A DNA stretch of 64,000 nt from the NCBI RefSeq assembly GCF_019012925.1, contig NZ_JAGIRL010000006.1, positions 1-64,000 of the forward strand, written 5' to 3'. Below, one piece after another: positions 1 to 9,257 of this stretch. The notes under the pieces are model-generated. The model did no database searches. It had not been told where the DNA came from and worked only from the letters and a program-made list of their open reading frames with translations. The translations under genes were made by a program, and so were the position numbers. This stretch comes from Fusobacterium sp. Its GTDB lineage: Bacteria; Fusobacteriota; Fusobacteriia; Fusobacteriales; Fusobacteriaceae. Each line of letters opens with the position of its first letter. The stretch's first letter is position 1.

Positions 1-781
1 TAGAAGATGTATTTACCCAAAAAGAATTTAATTTTTTAACCCTTACAAAGTGTAAAATACTCCAAGGGTTATATACTTGTGTGTTACCAAAAGTATATCC
101 ATTATACCACTCTTTTACTTCTTCAAGTTTACATTCCACTTTATAATATTTTAACATATCTTCTCCTTCATTTTCTAAAATTGTATTAGAATAAAAATTA
201 TTCAAATCAGAAAATATCCCAGCTTGAGCTACTCTAATTATTCCTATTAGCACTCCCATTTGTAAATTAGGATTAGTTTTTAAAGCTCCACCATAGAAAG
301 TTTTAAAAAATTGTAAAGCCTCATTGTAGTAACCAACCTCATGTGCAGTAAGTAATGGGGTATCATATTCATCTATTAAAATAATTACTTTTTGTTGATA
401 ATATTCAATTAAACAGTTTATTAAAAATTTTAGAGAATTACTATAGTCTTCATCTTCTCTATTCCATATTTTTTCAAATACTTTAATATCTCTCTCATCT
501 AAACTCTCTCTTAAATATTTATATTCTGCAAACAAATCAGAGATTAATGTTCTTATTTGAGAAGACATCAATTTAAAACTATTTCTCTTAAGCTCTTTCA
601 TAGTAATAAAGATAACTGGATATTTACCTTGCTCTTTAATTAAAGGAGAATTTTCTATATAAAGTCCATTAAATAATTTTCTATTTTCTTCTCTGTTTTT
701 GATAGCAAAGAAATATTTTAACATAGACATGTTAAGAGTTTTACCAAATCTTCTAAAAGGACTCCTATTTTTTGCAAAAAA
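1..781 (-). pseudogene. 5'-truncated AAA-ATPase-like / PD-(D/E)XK family protein, runs off left edge
   Basis: Reading the minus strand from 781 gives an open frame to the window edge. It holds FRRFGKTLNMSML (Walker A region), VIILIDEYDTPLL (Walker B), WYNGYTFG and VYNPWSILHF, which are hallmarks of the AAA-ATPase-like family that usually carries a C-terminal nuclease-like domain. An in-frame TAA at 782-784 stands directly before the frame. The first ATG (728-730) lies inside the Walker A segment, so about 40-50 N-terminal residues are missing. The usual FGLTEEEV segment between the GIFSDLNN and WYNGY motifs also seems deleted. These proteins are multi-copy and often decayed in host-associated anaerobes. 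The terminator of the MATE gene abuts the break. I call it a broken gene; the part left of the window is unseen. Confidence 0.7.
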
Positions 782-783
782 TT

Positions 784-836
784 AAAAAAGGTGTGAAACC
801 AATAATTAAAAATTACTAGTTCACCTACACCTTTTT
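784..836 (-). terminator. Intrinsic terminator of the MATE gene
   Basis: On the minus strand AAAAAGGTGT pairs with ACACCTTTTTT, separated by a loop of about 30 nt that can pair further, and T-rich sequence follows. The 5' arm overlaps the stop codon of the MATE gene. Confidence 0.65.
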
Positions 837-2145
837 ATAACATTCCTCTTTTTTGTAAAACCACTGTGGTTAGATATGTTAATAGATCAGATACAGGTAA
901 AGCTAACCATACCCCTCTCTCACCTATTATCTTCGGTAAGATAAATAAAGTAATAGCTACATACACTGTACTCCTTAATATAGACAATAAATTGGCTGAG
1001 TTAGCCTTTCCCTTTGATTGTAAATAGGCTATATTTATAAAATTAGCTCCCATAAATATGATAGCACTTGTATATAGTATCATTCCTTCTGATGCTTTTT
1101 CTCTTAAAACAATATCATTATTAAATAGAACAATCAAGCTCTTACTAAAGAACACTACCCAAATCAATACAAGTGTTGAAATTACAAATGAAACCCTATG
1201 TCCCAATTTATATATCCCTTTTACCCTATCATTTAGCTTAGCACCATAGTTATAACTTACAATTGGTTGTATTCCTTGTCCTAGTCCAGAGAATAACATT
1301 CTAAAGATATAGAATATATAACCTACTATACAGAAAGCTGAAACTCCCAACTCTCCACTATATTTCATAAATGATAAGTTAAATAGTATTGTTATCAGAG
1401 CTACTGCAAATTCCATTATAAAAGATGGGAATCCTATCATCAACATTTTATATAAAATATTTAATTTTAACTTCATAAATTTATATTTAAAGTGACAACC
1501 AAATCTGAAAAAATATTTTATTAAAAACAGCATTGAAAATAGTTGTCCAATAGCTGTAGCTAAAGCTCCTCCAAACATTCCCCATCTAAATACTATTATA
1601 AATAGCCAGTCTAAAATTATATTTGTAACAGCTCCAATTACCATTGCTATAAATGCATATGTTGGCGACTTATCATTTCTAACAACAGCATTTAAGCTAT
1701 TTGCCAACATCAAAAAACCTACTCCAACAGTACAAGGATAAAGATAGGCTTTTACCATTGGTAATAATTGTTCACTAGATCCCATTAAATATAATAGCTT
1801 TTCGTTGAAGATTATAACCATCAACACTATAAAGATATAACTTATTATATTCAAAGTTATTATATATGAGAAACATCTATTTTGAATTTTTTTATTTTTG
1901 GGATAGAGGGATATCAGTGTTGATCCTCCTACTCCAAACATCAAACTCAAAGCTGCTCCAAAGTTTACTATTGGATAACCTATATTTATAGCAGCAAGTC
2001 CATCTGCTCCAACCCCTTGTCCTATAAAAACCCCATCAATTATGGCATAAAAGGCTGTAACTAACATTCCTGTTACAGCAGGAATAGAAAAGTTTAAAAA
2101 TAATTTTCCTATTGAATCCTTCCCTAAGCTAATTGATTTTGACAT
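835..2145 (-). CDS. MATE family efflux transporter
   Basis: A 436-residue, very hydrophobic protein with about 12 predicted membrane segments in two repeated halves. The start (GKLFLNFSIPAVTGMLVTAFYAI) and the DGVFIGQGVGADGLAAINIGYP stretch, split here only by reading position, are typical of the multi-antimicrobial extrusion family. Such proteins export drugs or metabolites using a Na+ or H+ gradient. The substrate cannot be predicted. ATG at 2145 is preceded by AGGAGG-like sequence. It lies alone between two terminators, so it is probably monocistronic. A second, different MATE gene (499 residues) lies at 58.2 kb; the two share the opening fold motif but are not recent copies. Confidence 0.9.
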   Translation of the reverse strand: MSKSISLGKDSIGKLFLNFSIPAVTGMLVTAFYAIIDGVFIGQGVGADGLAAINIGYPIVNFGAALSLMFGVGGSTLISLYPKNKKIQNRCFSYIITLNIISYIFIVLMVIIFNEKLLYLMGSSEQLLPMVKAYLYPCTVGVGFLMLANSLNAVVRNDKSPTYAFIAMVIGAVTNIILDWLFIIVFRWGMFGGALATAIGQLFSMLFLIKYFFRFGCHFKYKFMKLKLNILYKMLMIGFPSFIMEFAVALITILFNLSFMKYSGELGVSAFCIVGYIFYIFRMLFSGLGQGIQPIVSYNYGAKLNDRVKGIYKLGHRVSFVISTLVLIWVVFFSKSLIVLFNNDIVLREKASEGMILYTSAIIFMGANFINIAYLQSKGKANSANLLSILRSTVYVAITLFILPKIIGERGVWLALPVSDLLTYLTTVVLQKRGML

Positions 2146-2167
2146 AGCTCCTCCTGTTTCAAAGCAA

Positions 2168-2194
2168 AGACTGACTCCAAAAAGAAGCCAGTCT
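2168..2194 (-). terminator. Hairpin between lipoprotein gene and MATE gene
   Basis: On the minus strand AGACTGGCTTC pairs with GGAGTCAGTCT around a T-rich loop. The following T-run is weak, so termination may be incomplete and the MATE gene may receive read-through. Confidence 0.5.
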
Positions 2195-2212
2195 AATTAT
2201 TTTAATTAACTA

Positions 2213-2641
2213 TTATTTTTTTATAAATTTTAATGGTTTATCATTTCCTAATAATGAAATGCTATTCTCTTCTATTACAATTTTATTTACATTTGCTAAT
2301 TTTCTTAAATACTCAACTTCGCTCTCCATCTTAGCTGGTTCTCCAGCCATCATAGTAGATGCTACATTATCAATAGTTACCTTATCTCCTTCTATCTCTA
2401 CAACACCAAAGTATCTATTAACTCCTGAAAAACCATAGATCTTTCCACTATCAAATACTACAGTAATATCTGATCCTTCCAATGTATATTCTACTCCTTT
2501 TATAGAGTTCATATCTAACATAGTTTGGGCAGTTTTACTCATTGTACTCACTTTATCAGCTGTCTCACTTGTTTTTTCTAATGCTGTACATCCACTTAAC
2601 AAAGCTCCTATTAGTGTTATCATCAATAATGATTTTTTCAT
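2213..2641 (-). CDS. META/HslJ-like domain lipoprotein
   Basis: A 142-residue protein. The N-terminus has a lysine pair, a hydrophobic core and a lipobox (LLSGC, Cys18), so a lipid-anchored envelope protein is predicted. Residues of about 50-142 (GVEYTLEGSDITVVFDSGKI, then SGVNRYFG and ASTMMAGEPAKMESE) match the META domain pattern known from HslJ-type heat-inducible proteins. That pattern has a small beta fold with an SGCNxYxG-like turn and a TxMxC/G segment. The conserved cysteine of the SGCN turn is replaced by valine here. A short polar linker (residues 20-45) joins anchor and domain. Function in the family is poorly defined; envelope stress is a guess. Confidence 0.75.
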   Translation of the reverse strand: MKKSLLMITLIGALLSGCTALEKTSETADKVSTMSKTAQTMLDMNSIKGVEYTLEGSDITVVFDSGKIYGFSGVNRYFGVVEIEGDKVTIDNVASTMMAGEPAKMESEVEYLRKLANVNKIVIEENSISLLGNDKPLKFIKK

Positions 2642-2709
2642 TTACACCCTCTCCTCTTCTAATTTTATACTGTTTAATAATTGTAACATATTCAGAAAAA
2701 TATATCAAT

Positions 2710-3516
2710 TTATTTTATTCTTTTAAAAACAGGTTTCATCTTATCAAATCCACAAATATAGCTTACTCCTATACTTTTTAAGAACTCATATGCCACATCA
2801 AAGTCAAGAGTTAGATACTCTTTAATATGTGAATCAGACCCTATAGTTATGATCTCTCCACCCAATTCAAAATATCTTTTTACTATATCTGTACACGGAT
2901 AGAATCTATTCTCTTTATATCTATAACCTGAAGTATTGATCTCTATCCCCTTTCCCTTATGGATCAGTGTTCTCAATATCTCATCAATTATATCTTTATG
3001 CATATGATAATCCATACCTCTGTACTCAGGTCCACCATATCTAGTTACAAAATCCATATGACCATATACAGAAAACTGTTCATATTTTTTCACATTATCT
3101 AAAACTGTTTCAAAATAAAATCTCTGTAATTCCTCTTTATTTCTTGTTTTTTGAAGCTCTCCCCAAGCTAGATCACATCTATTAATAGCATGTGTTGAAG
3201 CTATTACAAAATCAAATGGGTATTTTTTTACCTGCTCTTCCAAATACTCTCTTGTATGAGGTTGTACTCCCACTTCTACACCCAATTTTATATCTAATTT
3301 TCCTCTATACTCATCTTGATACTCTAATACTGTTTTAGTATATTTATCTAAATTTAAAATCCATTTTTCTGTCATTCCTTCAATATCATACTCCAAATGA
3401 TCAGTTATTGCAATCTCGTCTAAACCTAAAGAGATTGCTTTTTCAAAAATATCTCTCATATTCTGATTAGAATCCCCTGAAAACTCACTATGAATATGAT
3501 AATCATTTATAAACAT
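2710..3516 (-). CDS. Histidinol-phosphatase-like PHP-family phosphohydrolase
   Basis: 268 residues from ATG 3516, preceded by AGAGGTGAGAGAG; an upstream in-frame ATG gives 15 extra residues with no ribosome site, so I reject it. PHP metal-binding motifs appear in order: DYHIHSEFSGDS (H7, H9), ITDH (H40), GVEVGVQPH, ASTHAI, YGHMDF, GIEINTSGYR and IGSDSHIKE near the C-terminus. The length and motif set fit the HisK/HisJ-type histidinol-phosphate phosphatases, which hydrolyse L-histidinol phosphate. No other his gene is nearby, so the substrate could be another phosphomonoester. It appears monocistronic, transcribed towards the lipoprotein gene. Confidence 0.8.
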   Translation of the reverse strand: MFINDYHIHSEFSGDSNQNMRDIFEKAISLGLDEIAITDHLEYDIEGMTEKWILNLDKYTKTVLEYQDEYRGKLDIKLGVEVGVQPHTREYLEEQVKKYPFDFVIASTHAINRCDLAWGELQKTRNKEELQRFYFETVLDNVKKYEQFSVYGHMDFVTRYGGPEYRGMDYHMHKDIIDEILRTLIHKGKGIEINTSGYRYKENRFYPCTDIVKRYFELGGEIITIGSDSHIKEYLTLDFDVAYEFLKSIGVSYICGFDKMKPVFKRIK

Positions 3517-3813
3517 CTCTCTCACCTCTAAATATAATTCATATTTTATATATTCTAACATATTTTTTAAATTAAATATATTCCTTCTTTAAAAATTTAC
3601 TCTTTAATTCTTTTCTTGTCCTTTAATTAATCATTTTTTATTATTCCCACGCAATCTCCACTCTCACTATAAATTTAAAATATTTAAAAACTCTCATTTA
3701 TTCTCACATTTAATAGTTGGATAAAAATATGTTGAAAATTTTAGATAAATATTATAAAATCTAAAAAGTTAGATATTAATTTAGAATATATATTTTAATC
3801 TATGGAGGTAAAA

Positions 3814-5199
3814 ATGTTTGATAAAAATGTATATATCGAAAGAAGAGAAAGATTGAAATCTCTTTTAAAATCTGGTGTTGTAATTTTACCTGGAAATCAA
3901 GAATCACCTAGAAACTACAGAGGAAATAACTATCACTTTGAGCAAGATGCTAGTTTTTTATATTATTTTGGTATGAATGTTCCAAACCTTATAGGAGTAA
4001 TTGATGTTGACAATAATAAGGAGTATATTTTTGGTACTGATTTTACTCTTGATGATATTGTTTGGATGGGAGAACAAAAATTATTAAAATCTTTTGCTGA
4101 AGATGTTGGAATAAATAATTTTGTTGAAATGACAGAATTTTCTCAATTTGCTAACTCACTTTTAGAGGAGAAAAGAGAACTACTATTTTTACCACAATAT
4201 AGAAGTGAAACTACTATGCAATTGAGCAAATACTTTAAAATTGACCCATTTAATTTTAATAATTTTACATCTGAAAAACTTATTCTAAGTGTTGTTGAAC
4301 AGAGAAACACAAAATCAGCTCTAGAGATCTCTGAAATTGAGAAAGCTGTAAATATAACAAGAGAGATGCATCTCAAAGCTATGGAAGTAGTTAAGCCTGG
4401 AATGAAAGAGTATGAAGTAGTAGCTGCTCTTGAAGAAGTTGTAGCTAGATACAATGCCTCTACATCTTTCCACACTATATTCACAAGAAACGGTCAGATA
4501 CTACATAATCACTATCATGGTAACACTTTACAAGAGGGAGATCTAGTAGTATTAGATGCTGGTGCTAGAATCGAGAATGGATATTGTGGTGATATGACAA
4601 CTTCTTTCCCTGTTTCTGGTAAGTTTACTGATGTACAAAAAGATATTTATTCACTTTTGATAGAGATGTTTGAAAAGGCTGAAGAGCTTATCAAACCTGG
4701 TATAACTTACAAAGAGGTACACCTTGAAGTATGTAAAGTCTTAACTGAAGGAATGAAAAAGAGAGGGCTTATGAAGGGAGATACAGAGGAAGCTGTAAAA
4801 GCTGGAGCTCATGCTCTATTTTTCCCACATGGACTAGGTCATATGTTAGGACTTGATGTACATGATATGGAAGCTCTTGGAGAAAACTATGTAGGTTATG
4901 AAGATTTTCCTAGAGAGATGCAATTTGGTCTTAAATCATTGAGATTAGCTAGAAAGTTAAGACCTGGTTATGTATTTACTGTTGAACCTGGTATATACTT
5001 TATCCCTGAATTAGTAAGAAGATGGAAGGAAGCTAACAAGTTTACTGAGTATCTAAATTATGAAGAGATTGAAAAGTACCTTTCTTTTGGTGGTATGAGA
5101 TATGAGGGAGATTTCTTGATAACTGAAACAGGAGCAAGAAGATTAGGTGATAAGATGCCTAAATATCCTCACGAAGTTGAAGCATGTATCAATAGATAA
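3814..5199 (+). CDS. pepP: Xaa-Pro aminopeptidase (aminopeptidase P)
   Basis: 461 residues from ATG 3814. An earlier in-frame ATG at 3802 overlaps the ribosome site GGAGG (3804-3808), so the second ATG is the real start. The N-terminal creatinase-like domain (residues 1-165, with NYRGNNYHFEQDASFLYYFG) is followed by a pita-bread M24 metallopeptidase domain. Metal ligands are visible in LDAGARIENGYCGDMT (two Asp), HGLGHMLGLDVHD (His), FTVEPGIY (Glu) and FLITETGAR (Glu). It removes N-terminal residues preceding proline, using Mn2+, in the cytoplasm. This fits an organism living on peptides and amino acids. The 252-bp gap upstream has a weak promoter candidate (TTGAAA 3732, TATAAA 3753, spacing 15). 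Confidence 0.93.
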   Translation: MFDKNVYIERRERLKSLLKSGVVILPGNQESPRNYRGNNYHFEQDASFLYYFGMNVPNLIGVIDVDNNKEYIFGTDFTLDDIVWMGEQKLLKSFAEDVGINNFVEMTEFSQFANSLLEEKRELLFLPQYRSETTMQLSKYFKIDPFNFNNFTSEKLILSVVEQRNTKSALEISEIEKAVNITREMHLKAMEVVKPGMKEYEVVAALEEVVARYNASTSFHTIFTRNGQILHNHYHGNTLQEGDLVVLDAGARIENGYCGDMTTSFPVSGKFTDVQKDIYSLLIEMFEKAEELIKPGITYKEVHLEVCKVLTEGMKKRGLMKGDTEEAVKAGAHALFFPHGLGHMLGLDVHDMEALGENYVGYEDFPREMQFGLKSLRLARKLRPGYVFTVEPGIYFIPELVRRWKEANKFTEYLNYEEIEKYLSFGGMRYEGDFLITETGARRLGDKMPKYPHEVEACINR

Positions 5200-5210
5200 A
5201 ATATAAAGTA

Positions 5211-5252
5211 AAGAGTGTAGATGATCAGATTTTATCTACACTCTCTTTTTTA
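5211..5252 (+). terminator. Intrinsic terminator of pepP, possibly bidirectional
   Basis: AAGAGTGTAGAT (5211-5222) pairs with ATCTACACTCT (5234-5244), followed by CTTTTTT. It also lies just beyond the stop of the converging M20 gene, and its A-rich left flank could serve that strand. Confidence 0.85.
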
Positions 5253-5268
5253 ACCTATATATCTAAAT

Positions 5269-6459
5269 TTACTGACAATTTGAAGTTAGTTTTTTATATG
5301 TTGAAAAAATATTTAAAACTTGTAACTTTACTCCTAACTCCAAGCTATCTTCATCTATATCAAACTTATCATTGTGAAGTGGTGCTACTATACCTTTAGA
5401 AATATTTCCAACACCTAAGTTAAAGAAAACTCCTGGCACTTTTTCAACATAGTAAGCAAAATCTTCAACTCCCATATTAGCCAATTTCTTTTCATAAACT
5501 CCCTTTTCTCCCAATAGCTCTTTAGCATTTGCTTTGACTATATCCACATATTCGTCATGATTTACAAGAGCGGAGTATCCATCAGCATATGACACTTTTC
5601 CCACTGCACCATAAGCTTTAGCTGAATTCTCTACCATCTCTTTTATTCTCTCTTTAGCTCTTACTTTTACATCGTTGGATAGTGTTCTCAATGTTCCTGA
5701 AGCTACAACTCTTTGAGCTACTATATTTTCTTTATCTCCACCATTTATCTTCCCTAAACTAAGTACAGCTGAATCTCTTGAATCTATATTTCTACTGATA
5801 ATGCTTTGAAGTGATGTAATTATACTACAAGCTGTAACAATGGCATCTACACCTTGACTAGGGTAAGCTCCATGACAACTTTTCCCCTCTATCTCTATCT
5901 TTACATCAGTTGACGAGGCACAATAAGCTCCATATTTTATTCCAACTACTCCACACTCTATTGTAGGATCTACATGTAAACCATAGATTGCATCTACACC
6001 TTCTAGGCAACCATCTTCTATCATAGGTAGAGCTCCTCCACTTGTCTCTTCAGCTGGTTGAAAAATTAATCTTACATTACAAGGTAAGCCCTCTCTATTT
6101 TCTGACAATGCTTTTCCAACACCTAAAAGTATTGCTGTATGTACATCATGTCCACAGGCATGCATCTGACCATCTATAGTAGACTTATACCCCTTACTAC
6201 TACACTCTAATATTGGTAAAGCGTCCATATCAGCTCTTAAAGCTATAGTTTTACCCTTATCCTGCCCCTCTATATCTGCTACTATACCTGATTTTCCTAC
6301 TCCAACTCTATATTTAATTCCCAATTCATCTAAAATATGAGTTACATATGCTATTGTCCTTGGAAGTTGAAAATCTAATTCTGGTATCTTATGTAGATCT
6401 CTTCTTGTCTCAATTAACCAATCTTTATTAATGCTATCAAATACTGTTTTTATGCTCAT
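5269..6459 (-). CDS. M20 family amidohydrolase (N-acyl-amino-acid / hippurate hydrolase type)
   Basis: 396 residues. Motifs of the M20D dinuclear metallo-amidohydrolases are present: RRDLHKIPELDFQ at the N-terminus, ALRADMDALP, MHACGHDVHTA, QPAEETSGGALPMIEDG, YGLHVDP and, near the C-terminus, MGVEDFAYY and LHNDKFDIDED. The family cleaves N-acyl or peptide-like amide bonds from amino acids (hippurate, N-acetyl-amino acids, indole-3-acetyl conjugates). The exact substrate cannot be read from sequence. It probably scavenges amino acids, matching the neighbouring aminopeptidase P, with which it converges. ATG 6459 follows AGGAGG at a normal distance. Confidence 0.88.
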   Translation of the reverse strand: MSIKTVFDSINKDWLIETRRDLHKIPELDFQLPRTIAYVTHILDELGIKYRVGVGKSGIVADIEGQDKGKTIALRADMDALPILECSSKGYKSTIDGQMHACGHDVHTAILLGVGKALSENREGLPCNVRLIFQPAEETSGGALPMIEDGCLEGVDAIYGLHVDPTIECGVVGIKYGAYCASSTDVKIEIEGKSCHGAYPSQGVDAIVTACSIITSLQSIISRNIDSRDSAVLSLGKINGGDKENIVAQRVVASGTLRTLSNDVKVRAKERIKEMVENSAKAYGAVGKVSYADGYSALVNHDEYVDIVKANAKELLGEKGVYEKKLANMGVEDFAYYVEKVPGVFFNLGVGNISKGIVAPLHNDKFDIDEDSLELGVKLQVLNIFSTYKKLTSNCQ

Positions 6460-6481
6460 TTTTCCTCCTAGTTATACTTAT

Positions 6482-6529
6482 AAAAAAAGGAGAAAATTTT
6501 TGTCCAATAAGATAAAAATTTTCACCTTT
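6482..6529 (-). terminator. Intrinsic terminator of the DUF5684 gene
   Basis: AAAGGTGAAAATTTTT and AAAAATTTTCTCCTTT pair at 15 of 16 positions on the minus strand and are followed by a run of seven T. It separates the DUF5684 gene from the M20 gene. Confidence 0.8.
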
Positions 6530-6546
6530 AATCTCTATAATCTTAA

Positions 6547-6891
6547 TTAATCTATTATTTCTGCTTCATCTCCAGTAGCAAAATCATAGTTTCCAAATCC
6601 CAATATTGGATAGAAAATAAATCCTAAAAATGTAAGTCCTAAACCAAATAATACAGGTGAGCTTATTTTGAAGTTTTTAGCAATATTTATATTTATCTTT
6701 ATAACTACAAAGAAGTTCACTATTGGTATTATTAGAAGTAGAATATACCACCAACTCAATTTAGCTAAAACTGTTATCATTAAATACACATTATAAATTG
6801 GAATTAATGATGTCCACCCCTGTAATCCTGCCTTTGTAAAAGCTTTCCACATTCCTGCTAGAACAATGATTAAAATAATTAAACCAATCAT
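6547..6891 (-). CDS. Small membrane protein, DUF5684-like
   Basis: 114 residues with about three membrane helices: the N-terminal segment (residues 1-12), residues 48-68 and 80-98. The segment KAGLQGWTSLIPIYNVYLM between the first two is the signature of the DUF5684 family, often annotated as a signal-peptidase-like or conserved membrane protein. No catalytic residues are visible. It lies 30 bp downstream of the cvfB-like gene on the same strand and could be co-transcribed with it, ending at the terminator at 6482-6529. The function is unknown. Confidence 0.7.
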   Translation of the reverse strand: MIGLIILIIVLAGMWKAFTKAGLQGWTSLIPIYNVYLMITVLAKLSWWYILLLIIPIVNFFVVIKININIAKNFKISSPVLFGLGLTFLGFIFYPILGFGNYDFATGDEAEIID

Positions 6892-6921
6892 CTTAAATCC
6901 TCCTTCTGATGTTTTTATATT

Positions 6922-7776
6922 TTATTTTTTTGAAACCAATTTAAAATATCCGTCCTCTGTTTTCTCTATTTTCCCCTGTTTTAATAGATTTCCAACAGCT
7001 CTTTTAAATGCTTTTTTACTCATATTAAAATAGTCCACTATCTGTTCTGGAGTAGTTTTGTCATTGAATCTGAAACTATCTTTTAAAATTCTCATTTTTT
7101 CAAGTATTAGCTCTGCATCTTTATCTAACTGGATATAAGCAAGTTCTCTAGGAGAAAGATCCAATTTCCCATCTTCTCTTACTCTTATTACTCTCGCTTC
7201 TATTTCATCACCTATCTTATAGTTTTTGAAGTACTCATTTTTTGGTATTAATCCAAAATATCTATCCTCTACAGCAACAAAAACACCAATCTCATCATTT
7301 ATTCTATATACTGTTCCTGAAACTATATCATTTTTCTTCATTGATGTGCTTGGTAATAAGAATTTATATATCTTCATTGTAGCTGAAAGTCTACCCTTAC
7401 TATCCTCATAAATTCCTACCAAATATCTTTTTCCAACTTCAACATCAGTCTCCTGCTGTCTTTTAGGCAGAAGTAATTCCTTCTTCAATCCCCAATCCAT
7501 AAAAGCTCCTAAAGTTGGGTGAACATCTGTTACCTCTAACTTAGCTAAAGTTCCTACTAAAGCTTCTGTCTTTCTAAAAGTTGCCACTGGTCTATCTTCA
7601 GAGTCCATATAAACTAGAACTTCAACCTCGTCTCCCTCTTTTAGATCTCTGTCCTCTAATTCATTGTTAGGTAAAAGTATATTATCCTTACTATCACCTG
7701 TTCCAGCATCAAGGTACGCCCCAACACTAGCAAAATTATTTATAACCAATCTCTGTCTTTTTCCTATTTTTATCAT
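6922..7776 (-). CDS. cvfB: CvfB-family S1-domain RNA-binding protein
   Basis: 284 residues from ATG 7776, preceded by AAGGAGA; the TTG one codon upstream is too close to the ribosome site. The protein consists of tandem S1-like beta barrels (residues 1-70, 70-140 and 145-215, with TLGAFMDWG and GVFVAVEDRYFGLIP), followed by a winged-helix domain (residues 225-284, FNMSKKAFKRAVGNLLKQGKI). This order matches CvfB/YitL, an RNA-binding protein that affects virulence gene expression in Staphylococcus. A similar post-transcriptional role here is inference. It is followed 30 bp later by the DUF5684 gene. Confidence 0.85.
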   Translation of the reverse strand: MIKIGKRQRLVINNFASVGAYLDAGTGDSKDNILLPNNELEDRDLKEGDEVEVLVYMDSEDRPVATFRKTEALVGTLAKLEVTDVHPTLGAFMDWGLKKELLLPKRQQETDVEVGKRYLVGIYEDSKGRLSATMKIYKFLLPSTSMKKNDIVSGTVYRINDEIGVFVAVEDRYFGLIPKNEYFKNYKIGDEIEARVIRVREDGKLDLSPRELAYIQLDKDAELILEKMRILKDSFRFNDKTTPEQIVDYFNMSKKAFKRAVGNLLKQGKIEKTEDGYFKLVSKK

Positions 7777-7833
7777 CAATTTCTCCTTATCTCTCTAACA
7801 ATACACCTGTATTATACATTTTATTTTTATTTT

Positions 7834-8511
7834 TTACAAGAATAATTTTTTAATTTCATCTTTTAATTCTAAATGCTTCTCTTCCCTTTTAAATATCTTT
7901 TTTATTGTAGTAGGTTTTTTTGAAAAAACTATAATAGTATCTCCCAACTCCACGGCTAAATCTATATCGTGTGTGATGAGAAACACTGTTTTTCTCTCCT
8001 TCATTTGAAATAATTTTAGATAATCAACTATCTCTTTTTTAGTTTTAATATCTAAAAACTCAAAAGGCTCGTCCATAAAAAGATAATCACTTGGAAAGGC
8101 AAAAGCCCTTGCTATTCCAACTCTCCTCTTCATACCACCACTTAAATTCTTTGGATATTCATCTCTATAATCCAAGAGATTTACCACTTTCAAATACCTC
8201 TCTATATACTCTTTCATAGTATCTTGAGGAATCTTATCCTTTAAGACATACTCTATATTTTCATATACAGTTTTCCAAGGAATTAAGGTGTCCTCTTGAA
8301 AAATATAGGATATTCCTTTCTCTATATCTCTTTCATAAACTACTTCTCCCGAATATTCGGTAATATCTTTGGATAAGATATTTAGAAGTGTTGTCTTTCC
8401 ACAACCAGACTCCCCTAAGATCACAGTAACTTTTCCCTCTTCTCCAACAAAAGATATCCCTGACAAAACAGCCCTATCTCCAAAGCTTTTCTCTATATTT
8501 TTTACTTCCAT
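7834..8511 (-). CDS. ABC importer ATP-binding protein, SsuB/TauB type
   Basis: 225 residues with an intact nucleotide-binding domain: Walker A GESGCGKTT (residues 32-40), Q-loop YIFQED, signature LSGGMKRR, Walker B YLFMDEP and H-loop LITHD. The class is that of sulfonate, nitrate and thiamine-precursor importers. It is the last gene of a four-gene operon, overlapping the permease gene by 10 bp. It powers uptake of an unidentified small molecule through the permease at 8502-9257. It is the canonical partner of the degenerate ATPase encoded first in the operon. Confidence 0.88.
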   Translation of the reverse strand: MEVKNIEKSFGDRAVLSGISFVGEEGKVTVILGESGCGKTTLLNILSKDITEYSGEVVYERDIEKGISYIFQEDTLIPWKTVYENIEYVLKDKIPQDTMKEYIERYLKVVNLLDYRDEYPKNLSGGMKRRVGIARAFAFPSDYLFMDEPFEFLDIKTKKEIVDYLKLFQMKERKTVFLITHDIDLAVELGDTIIVFSKKPTTIKKIFKREEKHLELKDEIKKLFL

Positions 8512-9257
8512 CTATAACTCCTACTCACCATATAGTTCAATCTTTTTAAGCCATTCTCTAAAATATAGTTAATCACTATTACAATTGCAATCCAAGCAAA
8601 TATATTTGAGCTTTCTAAGTATATCTTATTCAAAAATATCTCCCCACCTATTGAAAAACTCTCCTGTGAAAGTACCTCTCCAGCTATTATCACTTTGAAT
8701 GTCAGTCCGATATATGAGGGTAAATTTGGTGCTATAGAGTAGTAGACACTTGGGATATAGATATCAGTTATCACTCTCTTTTGAGGTACTTTATAGATTT
8801 TTGACATTTTTAAAAGATTGACATCACTGTTATTTAATGCCCCTAAAATGCTCTCATAGAGTATTGGAAAGAGTATCAAGGACCCAACTACTATTGGAAC
8901 ACTCTCTGTTGTACTCCAAATCAATACCAATATAATTATTGCTATTGTTGGTACAGCTCTTAAGAATACTATGAATGGTGATAACAGTTGTTTAACTACT
9001 TTATATTTATATGATATTGTTGCAACTATAGTAGCTCCCAAAAGAGATAACAGTATCACTAAAAAAAGTCTGCTTAAAGTATTGTATAGAGTATGTAAAA
9101 ACTCTATACTTCCCATTATTTTTAAAAGTGATTCTCCCACTTGATCAACTCTAGGAAAAAGAAGAGAGTTGTCTATAAACAAGGCAACTCCCTCCCAAAT
9201 AACAATAAAGAGTATAAAGGAAAGTATTCTATAACTACTTTGCAAATATCTCTTCAT
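8502..9257 (-). CDS. ABC importer permease, SsuC/TauC type
   Basis: 251 residues with five to six membrane helices and an EAA-type cytoplasmic loop (SKIYKVPQKRVITDIYIPSV), where the ATPase docks. The N-terminal helix and the IWEGVALFID segment are typical of the BPD_transp_1 permeases used for alkanesulfonates, taurine and pyrimidine precursors. It starts 23 bp inside the substrate-binding-protein gene and ends 10 bp inside the ATPase gene, so translation is probably coupled. Only one permease is encoded, so the transmembrane part is presumably a homodimer. Confidence 0.87.
   Translation of the reverse strand: MKRYLQSSYRILSFILFIVIWEGVALFIDNSLLFPRVDQVGESLLKIMGSIEFLHTLYNTLSRLFLVILLSLLGATIVATISYKYKVVKQLLSPFIVFLRAVPTIAIIILVLIWSTTESVPIVVGSLILFPILYESILGALNNSDVNLLKMSKIYKVPQKRVITDIYIPSVYYSIAPNLPSYIGLTFKVIIAGEVLSQESFSIGGEIFLNKIYLESSNIFAWIAIVIVINYILENGLKRLNYMVSRSYRWK

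Noticed and set aside
3562-3801. Small gene in the gap before pepP
   Set aside because: No frame with a ribosome site was found; only a weak promoter is visible.
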